From: Varroa destructor | Lineage: Eukaryota > Arthropoda > Arachnida > Mesostigmata > Varroidae | NCBI RefSeq assembly: GCF_002443255.2 | Contig: NW_019211457.1 | Coordinates: 28,152,220 to 28,216,219 of the forward strand | Direction: 5' to 3' | Length of the DNA: 64,000 nucleotides | Shown: positions 1-12,599 of the stretch, one piece after another | Layout: the number at the start of each line of letters is the position of its first letter | Numbering within the stretch: position 1 is the stretch's first letter | Notes under the pieces: model-generated | What the model saw: only the letters and a program-made list of their open reading frames with translations | What the model was told of the DNA's origin: nothing | The model's database searches: none | Made by a program: the position numbers and the translations under genes

Positions 1-228
1 AAAAAAACAATAGTCCTCATTTAAATAGACTGACAACGCAGCAAAACCTCATCTAAAACTCTTTCTGCTCTGTATAAATACTAGTTATCGCTCAAGATTT
101 TGAATGCGCATCGCTATGGTCGCGGATATTGCCAGTGGCTAAATTGAAGTACAGAATTTACAGGTCCTGTCGTTATAGGGTATCCTATGCAATGTCTGAC
201 ATCAACCTATATTCAGCAAAAACCTTAC

Positions 229-3200
229 CTTAGTTTGGACCTTCTTATTTTTGTAGTTAATGATAATTCCCCATCCAAAGTCGTCGTTTTTATTCTTCAC
301 TCGAATCATGCGGCCTGCTTGAAGAAAAGGCACAATGTGCTGTGGTTTCGTTATATATCCGCGAAGCTCAGCTTGACTTTTGGTCAGCTGCTGTTGGACT
401 TTGAAGTACGTGGCAACGTCATCTTCGCGGTTTATTACCATTGCGTCAAGCTGCTCCTGTAGGGCGTCTAGTCCTGTATAAACACAAATACGTAACAGTA
501 TAGTATAGTATGCAATAGTAGGCAACGTAGCTCCGAACACCATCAGGCAATTTGTAAGTTCATAATTGATGACCACTGTGAAAAACGGCAACGAACACAA
601 AAAAGTATCTTTACTCACTCTGGTACAATTGTGGAATCGAGGCGTAGTTCTGAAATTGGAAAAAACTTCTTTCCAGCATGTATTCCGGGTTAATTCCTTC
701 AACACGAAGAAGATTGAGAACCATGTTGTAGGTAAGGTGAAAAGCGGAGTTTATCGCGTCCGGAGCTCCCTTCACGATATCCTTGGCAGCTTGGGCACTC
801 ATTTTTTCATCGATCATGAGAATAACAATACCTTCAGATGCGAATTTTAATCAAATTATAAGTTTAAGGGAAACAAATAATTTTTAAAAAGCTCTAATAT
901 ATTCCTTGTTATTTGATGTGTTACGAAATATGAATTACATACGCATTTGTTAAAGCGCTTTCCGATCACCCGGGTCACTAATAAAAGCTTGTACAGTATT
1001 TGATAGAGTTAAAACTAACAGTTTGAGCCAAATCGATTCGAACTGACCTCTGTCATCAAGACCTCGCCGCCCAGCTCTTCCACTCATCTGAATATATTCA
1101 CCGGACGTAACCCAACGGAAATTCTGTCCATCAAACTTTCGTGGATTGGTGAACAACACCGTTCGGGCCGGCATATTAAGCCCCATTGCAAACGTCTCCG
1201 TAGCAAACAATGCCTTAATCAGGCCCTCACTAAAAAGAATTTCAATGGTCTCCTTTAAAATCGGCAGAAGACCGCCGTGATGGATGGCGATACCTCGCAT
1301 TAAGAGCGGTAGAACTTGTTGCACTTGTGGAAGCTCACGATCTTCGTCCGAAAGCGCCTAAACGTAAAAGAAAACGATTTTTTTTTTTAAACTGTGTCCA
1401 CGCCACGCAAGGCTTGCATTGTTTTTCTTTATTTATTTTTAACGAATGATATTAATTCTACTTGTTCCTAAGTTAGAACCATTAGAGGCGTACTCTTACC
1501 TCCATGGCATTGTTGAATACTTCGTTAACAAGTTTTTTTTCATCGGCAGTATTCAAGTCGAGCTTGCTCATCTGTGTCGCGTAAGATTCGCACTCTCTCT
1601 TCGAGAAGCTAAATACTATCACTGGGCTGTAGTCACGTTCCATAATCATCTTGACGATTTTGTAGCAGTTTGTCTCTGAGCGGAAACCGCCTTGTCGGCC
1701 ACGAAGTCCACTATCACCTTTGGCGTTACCAGCGGCATTCTGCAGAGTTGTCATAGCGAGGTTGAAGTTATCTTCCTTGAAGATACCTTTCTCATCGACC
1801 ACCAAATGAAGTCCATCGCCTCCAGCAGGGAAAATATAATGTTGAAGTGGCACTGGCCTATATTCCGTATAGACGACATGACAAGGCTGCTTATGTAGAT
1901 AACAGATCCACTCAGCAAATTGGCGCGCATTGGGGATAGTTGCTGATAAGAACACATAATGGACGTTGTCAGGAAGAAGAATAATTGTTTCTTCCCATAC
2001 AACACCACGTTCTACCGCAATAAGTGCCAAGACACATCAGAAAAATAAAAGACACGTGTCTTAGTATTGCATTCACTTTCATTGAATGATCAGTAGTTAC
2101 ATCGTTTATAATTTTCATAGAATGTGACTTAGGCAGAAGCAAGTTAACTAAACGATACCGAAAAAAAAATTAAGGAAACGTGGACAGCGGTAAAGTGCTT
2201 TGAAATTTCAATTCGGATTTTTGATAAAGGCTATTCGTAACTCAATAATGAGTAACTCATAAACGGTAAGGTTTTGATCCTACCTGCTAATTTTGAGCGG
2301 ATTCATAATTAAATTAAAAGGTAGCCATTCAAAAGTGAAAACTGCTTGGTTGTCGGTAACTAGTTCAAACGATTTCAACAATGCGCTTTAATTTACTCAC
2401 TAACCCTTGTCTCTCATGTAGTGAATCTCGTCGAAAATGACCCAGCCGACCTCCCGCATGATCTCGCTGCCTCGATACAACATCGAACGCAAGATTTCGG
2501 TTGTCATAATAAGGCAAGACGCTGTTGGGTTGATGGTGACGTCGCCTGTCATGAGACCAACGTCCTTGAACTCCTCGTAGAATTCTCGGTACTTCTGATT
2601 GGATAAAGCCTTGATCGGCGTCGTGTAAATGACACGTTGTTTGTTTTTCAAAGCTAAGGCAATTGAGTACTCGGCCACCACCTGCCATAAAAAGTTCAAC
2701 GCAAATCTTATAACCTGTGCAGTCCTTTCGAATCTTTTAGTTTGACAGGTAACTCTAGGTTTGCTGGATTGTTTCTCTTTTCAAATAATATCCTCTTTAA
2801 ACTGTAGTACTTACCGCGAGCTAACTCTATTGAATTAAAACTGTAAGCTTAGCGTTAAAGCTGGGTACACGTACCGTTTTTCCAGCAGATGTGTGTGCGC
2901 TAACGAGGACGCTTTGTTCATTTTCAATACATAGGATGGCTTCCCGTTGGAAAGGGTCAAGAACAAACGGATACTCGCGTGCAGGAGGGCCCGGTTTCAC
3001 TTCAAGTGGTACGAATTCTGACCCAGATGGAACAGCCACTTCGTGCGAGCAAGAGTCCACCGTATCAACACGATGAATGGTACTCCGAGACGCGTACTCA
3101 TCCGGACTGAAGATACCACAAGAAGAATTTGGCATACAATGCTATTCCACCATAGTGCACATAACATTTTATAGACAGGCGACAAAAAGTCCCCGTGATA

Positions 3201-4509
3201 GCTTAGTGCGTTATGTACTTGACTGCTAATCTTAGGGCCACGTTGTGGTCTAGGTTCAAACCCGGGCATAAACGCAGTATGTTTTGTACTTAAAGCCAGG
3301 CGTCTGACGGAATGCCGAACGGTAGTGCCGAAATTAAAATTCTAAAAATTTAGTTTTAGACAGGTCACAAAAACCTAGTCAGAATTACAGGTTTAGATAC
3401 TTTCATATTTTGCGAACTCGACGCAGGTCAATTATTAAACTCAGTTTAATATCGAGAATATACCAATAAACACAAGACTGTACGCACGAATTGTTGTATT
3501 ATAGCTGATAAGTACCTTTATCCATATATTTTGTATGTATTAAATATGAAATGCTAATAATGTCATGTGACGTTCTTATGTTACCGTTTGAAAATACACA
3601 ACAACAACTCTGAAACATAAACGTTAACTCGGAAAAATGTTTCAAACCAATCTTCCTTCTCAATAATAGAACAAAAGGCTTGATATAAGTTTGGCAAGCG
3701 AGATTTTCGAACAAAAAAAAGTTAGACACTTCTAACTAACTTACACAAAAGAAACATCACGGGTAGTACAAGCTAATTATTAGAAAATAGAATATAACAC
3801 ATACTTGTAATCCTCTAAGATTCTTGGTTTCTTTTTTACTGGTCCCTCTGTATCAGGCAGCTTATTCTTGTCACCTTCTAGGATAGCGCTAACGAGATCC
3901 GTCCTAAAAAACACATAAGAATAATTAATTTTTCAATTAAGGGAATCTCGAAAATATTACGCTCATTTAACAACATCATAGTTTACTAATAATATAAAAT
4001 ATACTGCAGAGACGCCGAAGTTGCATTCAACTTCAATTAAAATAATACTTATGGAAACAAAAGTTACTAATGCTATTTAGAATTTCCTAAACACAGTAAG
4101 AGCGCCATGGGCCGAAGCTCACTCAATCAGTGACAGATAAACACGACACCGTAGAACATAAAATAGCAATGCGTCGATTACCCATCGAACAATTCAACCT
4201 TTTACGGAGGTTCGGACTGCGCATTTTGTTGATTTTGAATTTTTTTTAATCAGTATATCGTACGAAACCATTTAGCTTACTGAAATCTAATTTAAAATAA
4301 TAATGAATCTTCACAATTCAGTGGACAGAGAGTAACAAGTTTTGGCATTTAATGTGCAGTGTATTAAATGCGAAATGTTTGAAAACCAGACTCGGAACTC
4401 ACGGGTCATCCTTGGGCAATTTAGCCACTTCCTTGCCATCATCCTTTTTGGACTCCTGAGTAGCTTCGGAAGCGCCGGCATTCTCAAAAACACTAAAAAG
4501 ATCCTCCAT
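229..4509 (-). CDS. MTR4: MTR4/SKIV2L2 exosome RNA helicase, 3' part outside window
   Basis: This encodes the Ski2-like DExH RNA helicase of the nuclear exosome (TRAMP/NEXT), which unwinds RNA for 3'-5' decay and rRNA processing. Coding exons on the minus strand are 4403-4509, 3805-3903, 2875-3106, 2405-2681, 1500-2011, 1048-1357, 619-831 and 229-473. All junctions are GT-AG and phases agree, giving 665 residues. The start MEDLFSVFE resembles the usual Mtr4 N terminus. Visible motifs are Walker A (SAHTSAGKT, about residues 138-146), DEIH box (FDEIHYMRD), SATIPNA (motif III) and [10 protein letters not shown] (motif VI). After these comes the start of the arch (PEYMLERSF, then PFLQAGRM and DDFGWG). 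Family members are about 1,040 residues, so the rest of the arch and the C-terminal helical bundle lie left of the window. It is divergent from RPL12. The family assignment is secure; edges could be off by a few bases. Confidence 0.95.
2100..2400. other. MTR4 intron 4, nothing recognised
   Basis: The interval 2012-2404 is the intron between exons 4 and 5 of MTR4. AT-rich, no embedded gene seen. Confidence 0.6.
3190..3275 (+). repeat. tRNA-like SINE remnant in MTR4 intron
   Basis: An A-box-like stretch (TGATAGCTTAGTGCGTTA) is followed about 45 bp later by a good B box (GGTTCAAACCC). This spacing is that of an RNA polymerase III promoter. No intact tRNA cloverleaf closes around it, so a decayed tRNA-derived SINE is more likely than a tRNA gene. 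It lies in the intron between coding exons 2 and 3 of MTR4. A diverged relative is at 10060-10141. Confidence 0.45.
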
Positions 4510-4825
4510 CTTCAAATTGCACGCACCCAACAATTCGACTATTTGGCCATCGATTAGCATACAGCCGCTAAACGACACCCGTGGGCCAAAACATTCGGAA
4601 GATAGAGTTTAACAGCCTTTTGCAATGCACATTTAACTTCAGCTCTTCCTAATCTTATATTAAACATGCATATTTAACTGAATAACTCTTATGAACCATT
4701 ATAATAATGTATTTAATAAAAAAATTATATCGTAAAGGAAAAAATTAATTTAGAATCATAGAGCATTTGAATTTTGGCGCACCGGAAGCCGTTGTGTTTA
4801 CACTGGGCTCGGGTGTCGACAATAG
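4510..4825. promoter_or_regulatory. Shared divergent promoter region of MTR4 and RPL12
   Basis: About 320 bp separate the MTR4 start codon (4509, minus) from the putative RPL12 transcription start (about 4826, plus). The two genes point away from each other, so this interval must hold both promoters, and a bidirectional promoter is likely. I see no clear TATA box at the expected place. The sequence is AT-rich with A-runs around 4720-4750. The promoter role is inferred from position only. Confidence 0.5.
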
Positions 4826-4850
4826 CTTCCTTTTTCTTTCGGGACGTGTG
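4826..4850 (+). promoter_or_regulatory. 5'TOP-like tract and first noncoding exon of RPL12
   Basis: A pyrimidine tract (CTTCCTTTTTCTTTC, 4826-4840) is followed directly by a GTGAGT splice donor at 4851. The matching acceptor ends at 4932, just before the coding exon. Ribosomal protein mRNAs in animals usually start with C plus an oligopyrimidine tract that places translation under TOR/LARP1 control. The exact transcription start is inferred. Confidence 0.6.
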
Positions 4851-4947
4851 GTGAGTACGGTGGCTTTGTGAAAAAATCTGTGGAAATCAACCCATATGAG
4901 AAAACATTTAATAAATCTGAGTTCTCTTTCAGCATCTTTAAGACACC

Positions 4948-6557
4948 ATGCCGCCGAAGTTCGACCCGAACGAGATTAAAATCGGTAAGTTGAATTTTTC
5001 GCCGATTTTATGTTGATGTCTGTGACGATATACGAACCGGGCTTATTCTGCAGAGGCTCGATACATGACCGTGTTCGAAGCTTGTAGACGACTGTGTGCT
5101 GTACGTGAATTTACGTAAGTCGCGAACTTTATGTAGAGCAATTACATTAAGTTACCAAAACAGTCTACTTATCGGACACATCTAATCTAAAAATGTCATT
5201 CGAAACATTCAGAATCGAATTACCATGGATACAGTGGTCTGATATCATTTTTCTAAATGAGGAGATTTATCTAAAATTTTGCCAAAGACTTTGTGTTGTG
5301 TTTATGCGGTGCGACATATGTGACGTTTGGTGCCCGTCCTACAAATAATATGAATTACGTGATGAGGTATTTGCCAAACGTCGATTTTGTGTTTGTTCTC
5401 GTCACGTTAAGTGTGCCTTAGGGCCGTTGGTGGTGAAGTGGGAGCCACGTCTGCGCTGGCGCCTAAGATCGGTCCTCTTGGTTTGTCGCCAAAAAAGGTC
5501 GGTGAAGATATCGCGAAAGGAACTGGCGACTGGAAGGGTCTTAAAATCACCGTTAAGCTTGTGATCCAGAACCGACAAGCAAAAATCGAGGTTGTACCGT
5601 CGGCTGCTTCCCTCGTTATCAAGGCTCTAAAAGAGCCCCCTAGGGACAGAAAAAAGGTGCGTTCAACGTTTTTTTTCAATTGCAATTTATGTTATAGATT
5701 TTGATACAAGAATGCAATATATATTATCTACAGTCTATTAAGGGTCAACGCGTCCTCTGAAAGATGGGGTTCGTCAAAATGGCAATTTGCTCCTTGAACA
5801 TAGCTTGAGTCAGAGTCTAAAATAATATATAATTTAAGACAAAAATAATATTAATTTAAATTAATAAAATAAGGCACCATTTTCACGTCTCCGTATAGTA
5901 GCTACCGCTAAGACAGGTCAGATTTTGGACGACCTTATATTTACTAATATAACGATTTGATAACATACGGTGTTTTATGGCCTAAAAAAGTACCATAGAT
6001 ATAATTTTTTTGTTTCCTTGGTACACCAGAGATTATAGCCAAAAATTTCTGCGTTCAAAGAAAACCTGATGAAGTAGATAAGTAAGTGTTACGAATCGCC
6101 TAAAAGGGTCGCAGATCACAAATGCAACAAATAAAAGCTTATCTGAATGAAGCTTAATGACGAACTGCAACTTCAAACCAAAATAAGTATTGTATGTAGG
6201 TTTACGATCTGTTTCACAGAGTACATGTATTTTTAAGCTCTTGCCGCGATCTTATTCCATGTTTAATATGATAATTGTTTAGTTATCAATGTGCTTAACA
6301 TGGTTTTAATGTCCCGCTTATCACTATATGCATGGGTACAGGTCAAGAATATCAAGCACTCCGGTAATCTCACCCTGGACACAATTATCGATATCGGTCG
6401 CCAGATGCGGCCGCGCTCAATGGCTCGTGAACTGCGCGGAACAGTCAAGGAGGTTCTAGGAACGGCTCAGTCCGTTGGATGCACAGTTGAGGGTTGTAAT
6501 CCCCACGACATCATTGATAAGATTAACGATGGCGAAATAACTATCCCTGAAAACTAA
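4948..6557 (+). CDS. RPL12: 60S ribosomal protein L12 (uL11)
   Basis: RPL12 is part of the ribosomal stalk base, binding the GTPase-associated region of 28S rRNA. Coding exons are 4948-4984, 5412-5656 and 6342-6557, giving 165 residues, the usual animal length. The start is [12 protein letters not shown]. Conserved blocks include [60 protein letters not shown] and [18 protein letters not shown], ending near [12 protein letters not shown] 5'UTR intron (4851-4932) precedes the start codon. The second coding intron (5657-6341, about 0.7 kb) and the first (4985-5411) hold no RNA gene that I can recognise, although introns of this gene host snoRNAs in some animals. Confidence 0.97.
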
Positions 6558-6559
6558 GA

Positions 6560-6565
6560 AATAAA
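6560..6565 (+). terminator. RPL12 poly(A) signal
   Basis: A canonical AATAAA lies three bases after the RPL12 stop codon (6555-6557). This implies a very short 3'UTR, as is common for ribosomal protein genes. Confidence 0.7.
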
Positions 6566-9374
6566 TGGGCCTATCACCGGATCCCTTCGTGCGGCCAATT
6601 CTGGACACGCAGGGACACGGTGACATACAGCTGGTGTGTAAAACGGAGTCTTGTCATTTATCCTATGACGAAAAATCTTGGCCTGAGTTATGGACATATT
6701 GCAAATGATAATGGGATAGACATATTCTTAGAGACATTCCGGAAAGTAATCGAGTAAATGGAGAAGAATATAAAGTTGTTGGTGTATAATTTTCGTTATC
6801 AAACTAACCAGGGTGTACTTGTATCCGCTTGTTATATGTATAAGTAGTCTTATTGTGAAATGGCCATAATTGGAAAATTGAAGGGATTTTAATGCAAATG
6901 GGTAAATACAACAATTTCAATAGGCCATAACAATTGAAGTTGAAGTCCGACAAAAGTTTCTTCTAGCAAAGTTAGAATATACACCCATCATAAGCTAAAA
7001 AGGAATTATTCGGCAGCAATCCATATAAAGGTTAATTTCCCTCCATTCTTTGGTACTTTTTATATATATAAACAGCTCGGTGATCTCTAGGATCTCAATA
7101 AGAATATCGAGATGATCTTATGCTGCTGTGGCTCTTATCTAATTTTTCTTTTACATAGCGTCCCCCACCTTTGAGTTCTGAAGATATTTGGCTATTATGA
7201 ATTCTCTCTATCATTCTAATCCCACGGTTTTCAAGATAAACTTTTATAACCTTCAATGTACTATTCGTTCTATATTTTCGCCGCTTGTCACTTTCTTGGC
7301 AATTATTTTCGCAATTTTTGCATCTATACCTCCTCTTCGCCGTTCTTCACCTGCTCGTCATAGCCGCAATATTTACATTTAATTATTATTTCTACCGCCG
7401 TTTTACTACGAGGATATCACAGTCTTTTATTGCAGTCTATAAATATTAGTCAATGCCAAGGAATGAGTGTTTTAATAGCGACGCTCTGTAGGGTCAGAAT
7501 ACAAGAATGCGAAGTAAATATACCACTTCAATTTGAAGGGTGATAGCTATAGATAAAGCAGGTTTACAATAGATTTCTTAAGAAGGTGCATTAGAGCAAG
7601 GAAAGAATCATATTCTAACCCGAATAAAATATATCTCAAGAGAGGAATAATCTGATGGTCTTGAGCCTAAAACCCTGAGGCAAGTTATAAATACTAGAAT
7701 GCCGAAAAAAGAAATTCTATATGAGTAAGATACACTTTGAACATAAAAGCTTCTTTAAAATCTCAAGCCAGATTTTATTGAAGCTTGGTAGGTTCGAATA
7801 GTAGTATGACTGTTTTCCGTTTATAAGTATGAAATGCAAGCAAAATAAGGAATTATTTTGAATATATTATAATCCTTAATAGAACAAACCTATTTGTAGG
7901 TTTAGATCTAAGGTGTGAACAATTATTCTTCCTTAGATATAGCCGGACTTTTGTTAGATATGAAGAGATTTTCTCTTCTAGATATCAAGCGACCCTATTG
8001 TTTCAGAGAATGGGTAATTACATAGATTATATAGATTTATGATAGAAAAGTTTCTAGATAATGCATTAGATCTTATAAAAAAAATTGCTTTGGTATACTG
8101 AAAGACTCAACAACCGTTTTCAAGAGAGAAAAATACAATGCTTTTTGTGTTCGCTATTTTTCATTTCATCCTGTTTAGGCCGATACTCTAACACCTGAGG
8201 TTCCTTTTAACTCACACTTTAGAAGCTTTTTCGGATACAACCACGAATGGCATCAGATGGTCTTGTAACCATGCGCCCTTGGTATTTGTCCGTTCGGTTC
8301 TGTCTCATCCTGTACTTATTGTGGAGTTACATTCGTATAAGTGTAATTTACAAAAAAATGTTTTTTACTGGGATATCCGGATCTAAACATCCGCAAAACT
8401 GGGTTACGATAGCGGCTCGGTTATCGCCTTAGCCATTACGAAGAAATCTGCGATTTGAATGAATGATTCAATTTTTACGGTCGGTGCTGCCTATAACATT
8501 GCTTAACGAAGTGCAGTGCGTCTACGCTCGGTCTCCTCCTTGCGCATTCTGGGGTAAATTTAGCAGGCGTTTCCGCTGCACCATTACGAGAACTGGTATG
8601 CTTCTAGCTTAGATTTCAATAAATCCATTAGAAGCGTGACCAATGAAAATTTGCTTCCATAAACTTTGTTGACTATCGTATAGACTAACGAAGAATATTT
8701 AGGACGAATATCTTCCCTTTAAAAGGCAGATTTAGTCTTAGATCGAATACAATAGTATTCGTAGTTCTGAAATTAATTTTTGTAAAGTGAGTAGCTCTCG
8801 AGCTACGGAAAAAATGCCAGTTGTGCTTTTTTAGGTCTATAGAAGGCGTTCAACTGTGTGAACAGGAAGGTAGAGGGTTTTTGAAAAACTTCCTTTTTCA
8901 GCCTAGATAACACAGCCGTAAATATCTTCGAACCAGACCTAGTTACTTAAGAACAGGTGGTAAAACATCCGAATGGGACTTGTTCTCGTCAAAAAAAAGA
9001 ATACGGAGTATTGCGGATTATGAGATCTATTTTCTTTGTGTAAATTAATGATCTCTTAATTTTTTTGATGGCATCAAGATAATACAACTTGTTGATGGTA
9101 TGTATGATGCATTCTGTATGATGAAGAGACAAAAATATGAAACAACTAACTAAATTGTCCAACGAAAAATGGACGATTGGCTAGGTGCAAACAATTTCTG
9201 TCTCAAAACAGGCATCGACTTAGAGATGAATTTTGAAAATACTAATTGAATAAGATATAAACCGAAGTCCTTAAGGAGACAACGGACGAGATAAGAACTC
9301 TTGTACGATCATACTACTCAATTCGATGATCCACTCAACCAATAAAAAATGAGTGTGATTGTTTGCTCATAAAA

Positions 9375-9420
9375 CCTATATATACATATATATATTTCCT
9401 ATATATACATATATATCCAT
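9375..9420 (+). repeat. TA-rich short tandem duplication
   Basis: Two near-identical units of TATATATACATATATAT separated by TTCC. Low-complexity satellite-like DNA with no inferred function. Confidence 0.6.
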
Positions 9421-10059
9421 TTGAGAAACCTGTTGCTAATCAATCTTCAAAAAACATCTACTACTTACTGGCTTAATTACACCTCTCATGTGGCATATAT
9501 ATATCCAAAGCCAATTATAGAAGGACACCATCAGTCTCATAGAAAAGTCGTTAGAAATGTGCTCAGCATGCGATACCTACACAGCACTGATAGAATCTGG
9601 CAATCTATGCAAAACGTCTAGCCTTACAGTCCTTACATAGGTAGTACAATGATTTATGAACTAAAAGCAATAAAACTGATCTTAATTCGACAAATCTTAA
9701 TAATGACTTGACTTAATAATGAATGAATCTTAATAATGACAAATCTAGCCACTGCGTTTGAGGCTAGCCATCAACAAAAGATTAGCACTTCATACAACTG
9801 TAAACATAAACACATATCGATCGCAGGTCTTCACGTTACAATTATTTCTATGTTACAAGATTTTGCGTGATATGATAACTATGTAATTTGAACACAGGTT
9901 TTCATTTGAAGTTTGGCTCTAGACGAAGTTACGCTGTAAATTTTCTTAACACTTAACCGTAACACGATTCAGTTGAACAAAAGTTTCAGGACTACTTCAT
10001 TTTCTTTATTGTTTATTTTAGTGTATATATTGAAACTAAATGCAGGGTAATTTGTTTCG

Positions 10060-10141
10060 TCCCCGTGATAGTGCGAAAAAGGGTTTGCCTACTAAATCTA
10101 AGGCACGTAGCGATCTAGGTTCAACGCTGGGCGCAGCTACA
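10060..10141 (+). repeat. Degenerate tRNA-like SINE remnant
   Basis: It shares the block CCCCGTGATAG and the later block around TCTAGGTTCAA with the copy at 3190-3275, in the same order and at similar spacing. The B box has decayed (GGTTCAACGCT) and part of the A box is missing. Intergenic. Confidence 0.4.
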
Positions 10142-12072
10142 CTGTTTCTCACTGGGAGCTACTAGCCGGCTTAATGACAGTAGCGAATGCAAAACTAAAA
10201 ACATTTTAACTACACAAATGATCGGTATGGATATGTTTAACCTCCTCTCCACACGAAAAAAATTATTCGTCAAGTCGGTTCAACCTTACACACAAACTGT
10301 CCTAAAAAATAATCCAACAGCTCAGCAAAAAATTATCAAAAAAATCAGACATCCATGTTTTGTAGCAGATTATGACACAAACTTACTATTCATGCATTTT
10401 ATTATTTAGTGAAATATTGTACCTCAAGGATGATTAGATACGGCATTAATTGCCATTTTTTAACACATAAGTTGATTCTGAGTTTATCAATTAATTCCAG
10501 CTGGCTGCCGTAGTACAGACCCAACAGGGGTTCGAAAAAACATTTGGCTTACTTTTAAAATGGGATGAGCAACTACATGTTATTCCTGCATCTCTGCATA
10601 TTTGATCATGTCTTACGTGTCTTTTTAAATGAAGATCATTTTTTGACCCCACAGAAGACAGAGTAATTTGTAAATGTATTACCTGCCTAAGAAATGCTCT
10701 GTATCTAAAAAAAAGGTACGGCACTATTTTTATTGCAATATCAAATGTTTTGTTACGAAAGCCAGTAAAGTTTTTTTTTTTATTGAGTTAATACTCTACG
10801 GGTTTTTTGAAACGTCGTTTACAGGCCATTGAACAATCACAGTAGTCTCGAGAATGCTGTTATGAAAATGTACTGAGAGCTGACTTATAAATACACCGCA
10901 CATCGAGTACAAGTGGTCGCGATCGGTGATGTCGAATATATGCATCCTAGCTGCTCAGTGAAACGAAAAACAGGTCTACTACACTCCATTCATTAAACAG
11001 ACATAACATTGAGAAATCAGTACCATCCATACATAACTTATTTTTATAGAAATACTAGAAAGAAAAATACTAACATGTTGATGACAACTCTTACACCATA
11101 TACCGTTTATTATTTCCGGTTTTTTTTATTAAATACATATAACTATTATACACACACGGAAGCTGTACTTATATAATAGGACGACTGTATAACTTTGCTG
11201 TTGTAACTTGCCGTCAATAATATACAGCTTCTACTGCACTCCGCCCTTATCCTCCTGATTCTCGGTTTTTTACTCTTTTCAAACTGATTATTGATACGAG
11301 TTCATTCGAATTCGCTGTCCATCGGTTTGTGGTTTTTGGAATTGTGGGTTATCAATTTTGTTTTACTCTTACGTTTCGGAGTGGAGTATATGCTCTGTAT
11401 TGCTATTTACTGTTCTTGACTCTCTTTTGATCCAAAAAGTATGTAAGTGAAAATGTTGTAAAAAGTCTATAAGTCTTGGTGGTCTTTCCTTTTTTGATGC
11501 AGGAACATGAAGGATTCAATCGGGTGTTAAACACTGGGCTGTAAGGGGTCTGGGAAATAAGAAGAAAAGCCAGGGGTTGGTCATCGTCACCAGCCACGTC
11601 AGTTAACAGGCGACCCAAACAGACGAATGCGTATTTCCTTTGCTATCTTGTGCATAATGATACTTTCATCGTCACTGTAGGCTTCATTGTTGGGGACTAG
11701 TGATACGCAACTTGCATTGCTCGTTGAAGACGTTACCCAATATTAAGAATACTATGCTTCGCAGCTCAGTCGTGGCGCGTTTTTGTTATTGAAGAAACTA
11801 TATCAGGCTGCATTGATACAGGTACCACTAAATTTTAGGCATGTAGACACATTAATTCTGGCTGTTCGTCTTTGAAAAATAGCTACTTTTGTTACCATCC
11901 AAGAAATGAGCGCTGGTTATGTTGGTGCAGTTTATAAGGGAAGGCAGATGCTGGTGCAGTGAAGGAATGACGCTAGTAAGGAGCATGATGATCTTGAGTT
12001 CAAGAGCCTCGATGATATAATGGTCGCTATTTTATGTGCTCTAAATCTATTATTTGGCATTGTTAACGTTGT

Positions 12073-12279
12073 CTAAGAACCGACAATAATGTTGTTGATA
12101 GGGATATGAATGAGTTTGACGAAAAATCCAATGAATCCCATGATCGCAAAGCCGATGGCAGTGGCAATCGCGATCTTTTTGAATTCTTTTCGGTCAGGTT
12201 TCGTGCAGCGTTTCACTAGTCGGACTGAGTCCTTCACGAACTCCTTGCCGGGACGAAGGTAAACCTCGAGCTGGTCCAT
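12073..12279 (-). CDS. SEC61G: Protein transport protein Sec61 subunit gamma
   Basis: This is the small tail-anchored clamp subunit of the Sec61 translocon, which moves nascent proteins into the ER. The 68-residue frame starts [14 protein letters not shown] and contains the invariant [14 protein letters not shown]. It ends in the single transmembrane segment ([20 protein letters not shown]) followed by INNIIVGS. Length and sequence match the animal family almost end to end. An in-frame extension upstream to 12366 is open, but I chose the internal ATG because homology begins there. The coding sequence has no intron. A possible splice acceptor at about 12371 suggests a 5'UTR intron. I see no poly(A) remnant to suggest a retrocopy. 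Confidence 0.95.
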   Translation of the reverse strand: MDQLEVYLRPGKEFVKDSVRLVKRCTKPDRKEFKKIAIATAIGFAIMGFIGFFVKLIHIPINNIIVGS

Positions 12280-12599
12280 GACGGGTTCTTGTAGTTTTCT
12301 GTTCACCGGACACAAAACGAAAGTATCCTCGAGTCGAACACGACAGTTCTCAAGCTCTATTCCCAATTAACTGCAGTTACGAGGAATACACCACACGGTT
12401 TGTCTCCCACTCGATCATGCAGTAATCGCTCAAAGGTCCAGCAGAACACTGGTCGACGCAGGATACAGCAATACAGTTTGCTCTCCGGTCTGCCCAATAA
12501 CAACGACACACCACAATTAACACGGCACTATACTGACAGAGTGGCCAACAGTAGATGACACGTTGGAACCAAATCACACCCTCTCCCAGCAGAGCCGGG

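Larger units (their letters stand above)
6600..12060. other. Gene-poor intergenic DNA
   Basis: About 5.5 kb of AT-rich sequence in which I recognise no protein-coding exon. Open frames are short and show no family motifs. It contains a TA-rich tandem duplication near 9378-9420 and one degenerate tRNA-like SINE (10060-10141). Short genes or noncoding RNAs cannot be excluded by eye. Confidence 0.5.

Noticed and set aside
3236..3275. Functional tRNA gene because of a good B box
   Set aside because: Acceptor and anticodon stems do not pair around the A and B boxes, so a SINE remnant is the better reading.
5053..5118. Extra RPL12 exon after an AG at 5054
   Set aside because: It would insert residues not found in any L12 and break the frame. 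Joining 4984 to 5412 gives the expected protein exactly.
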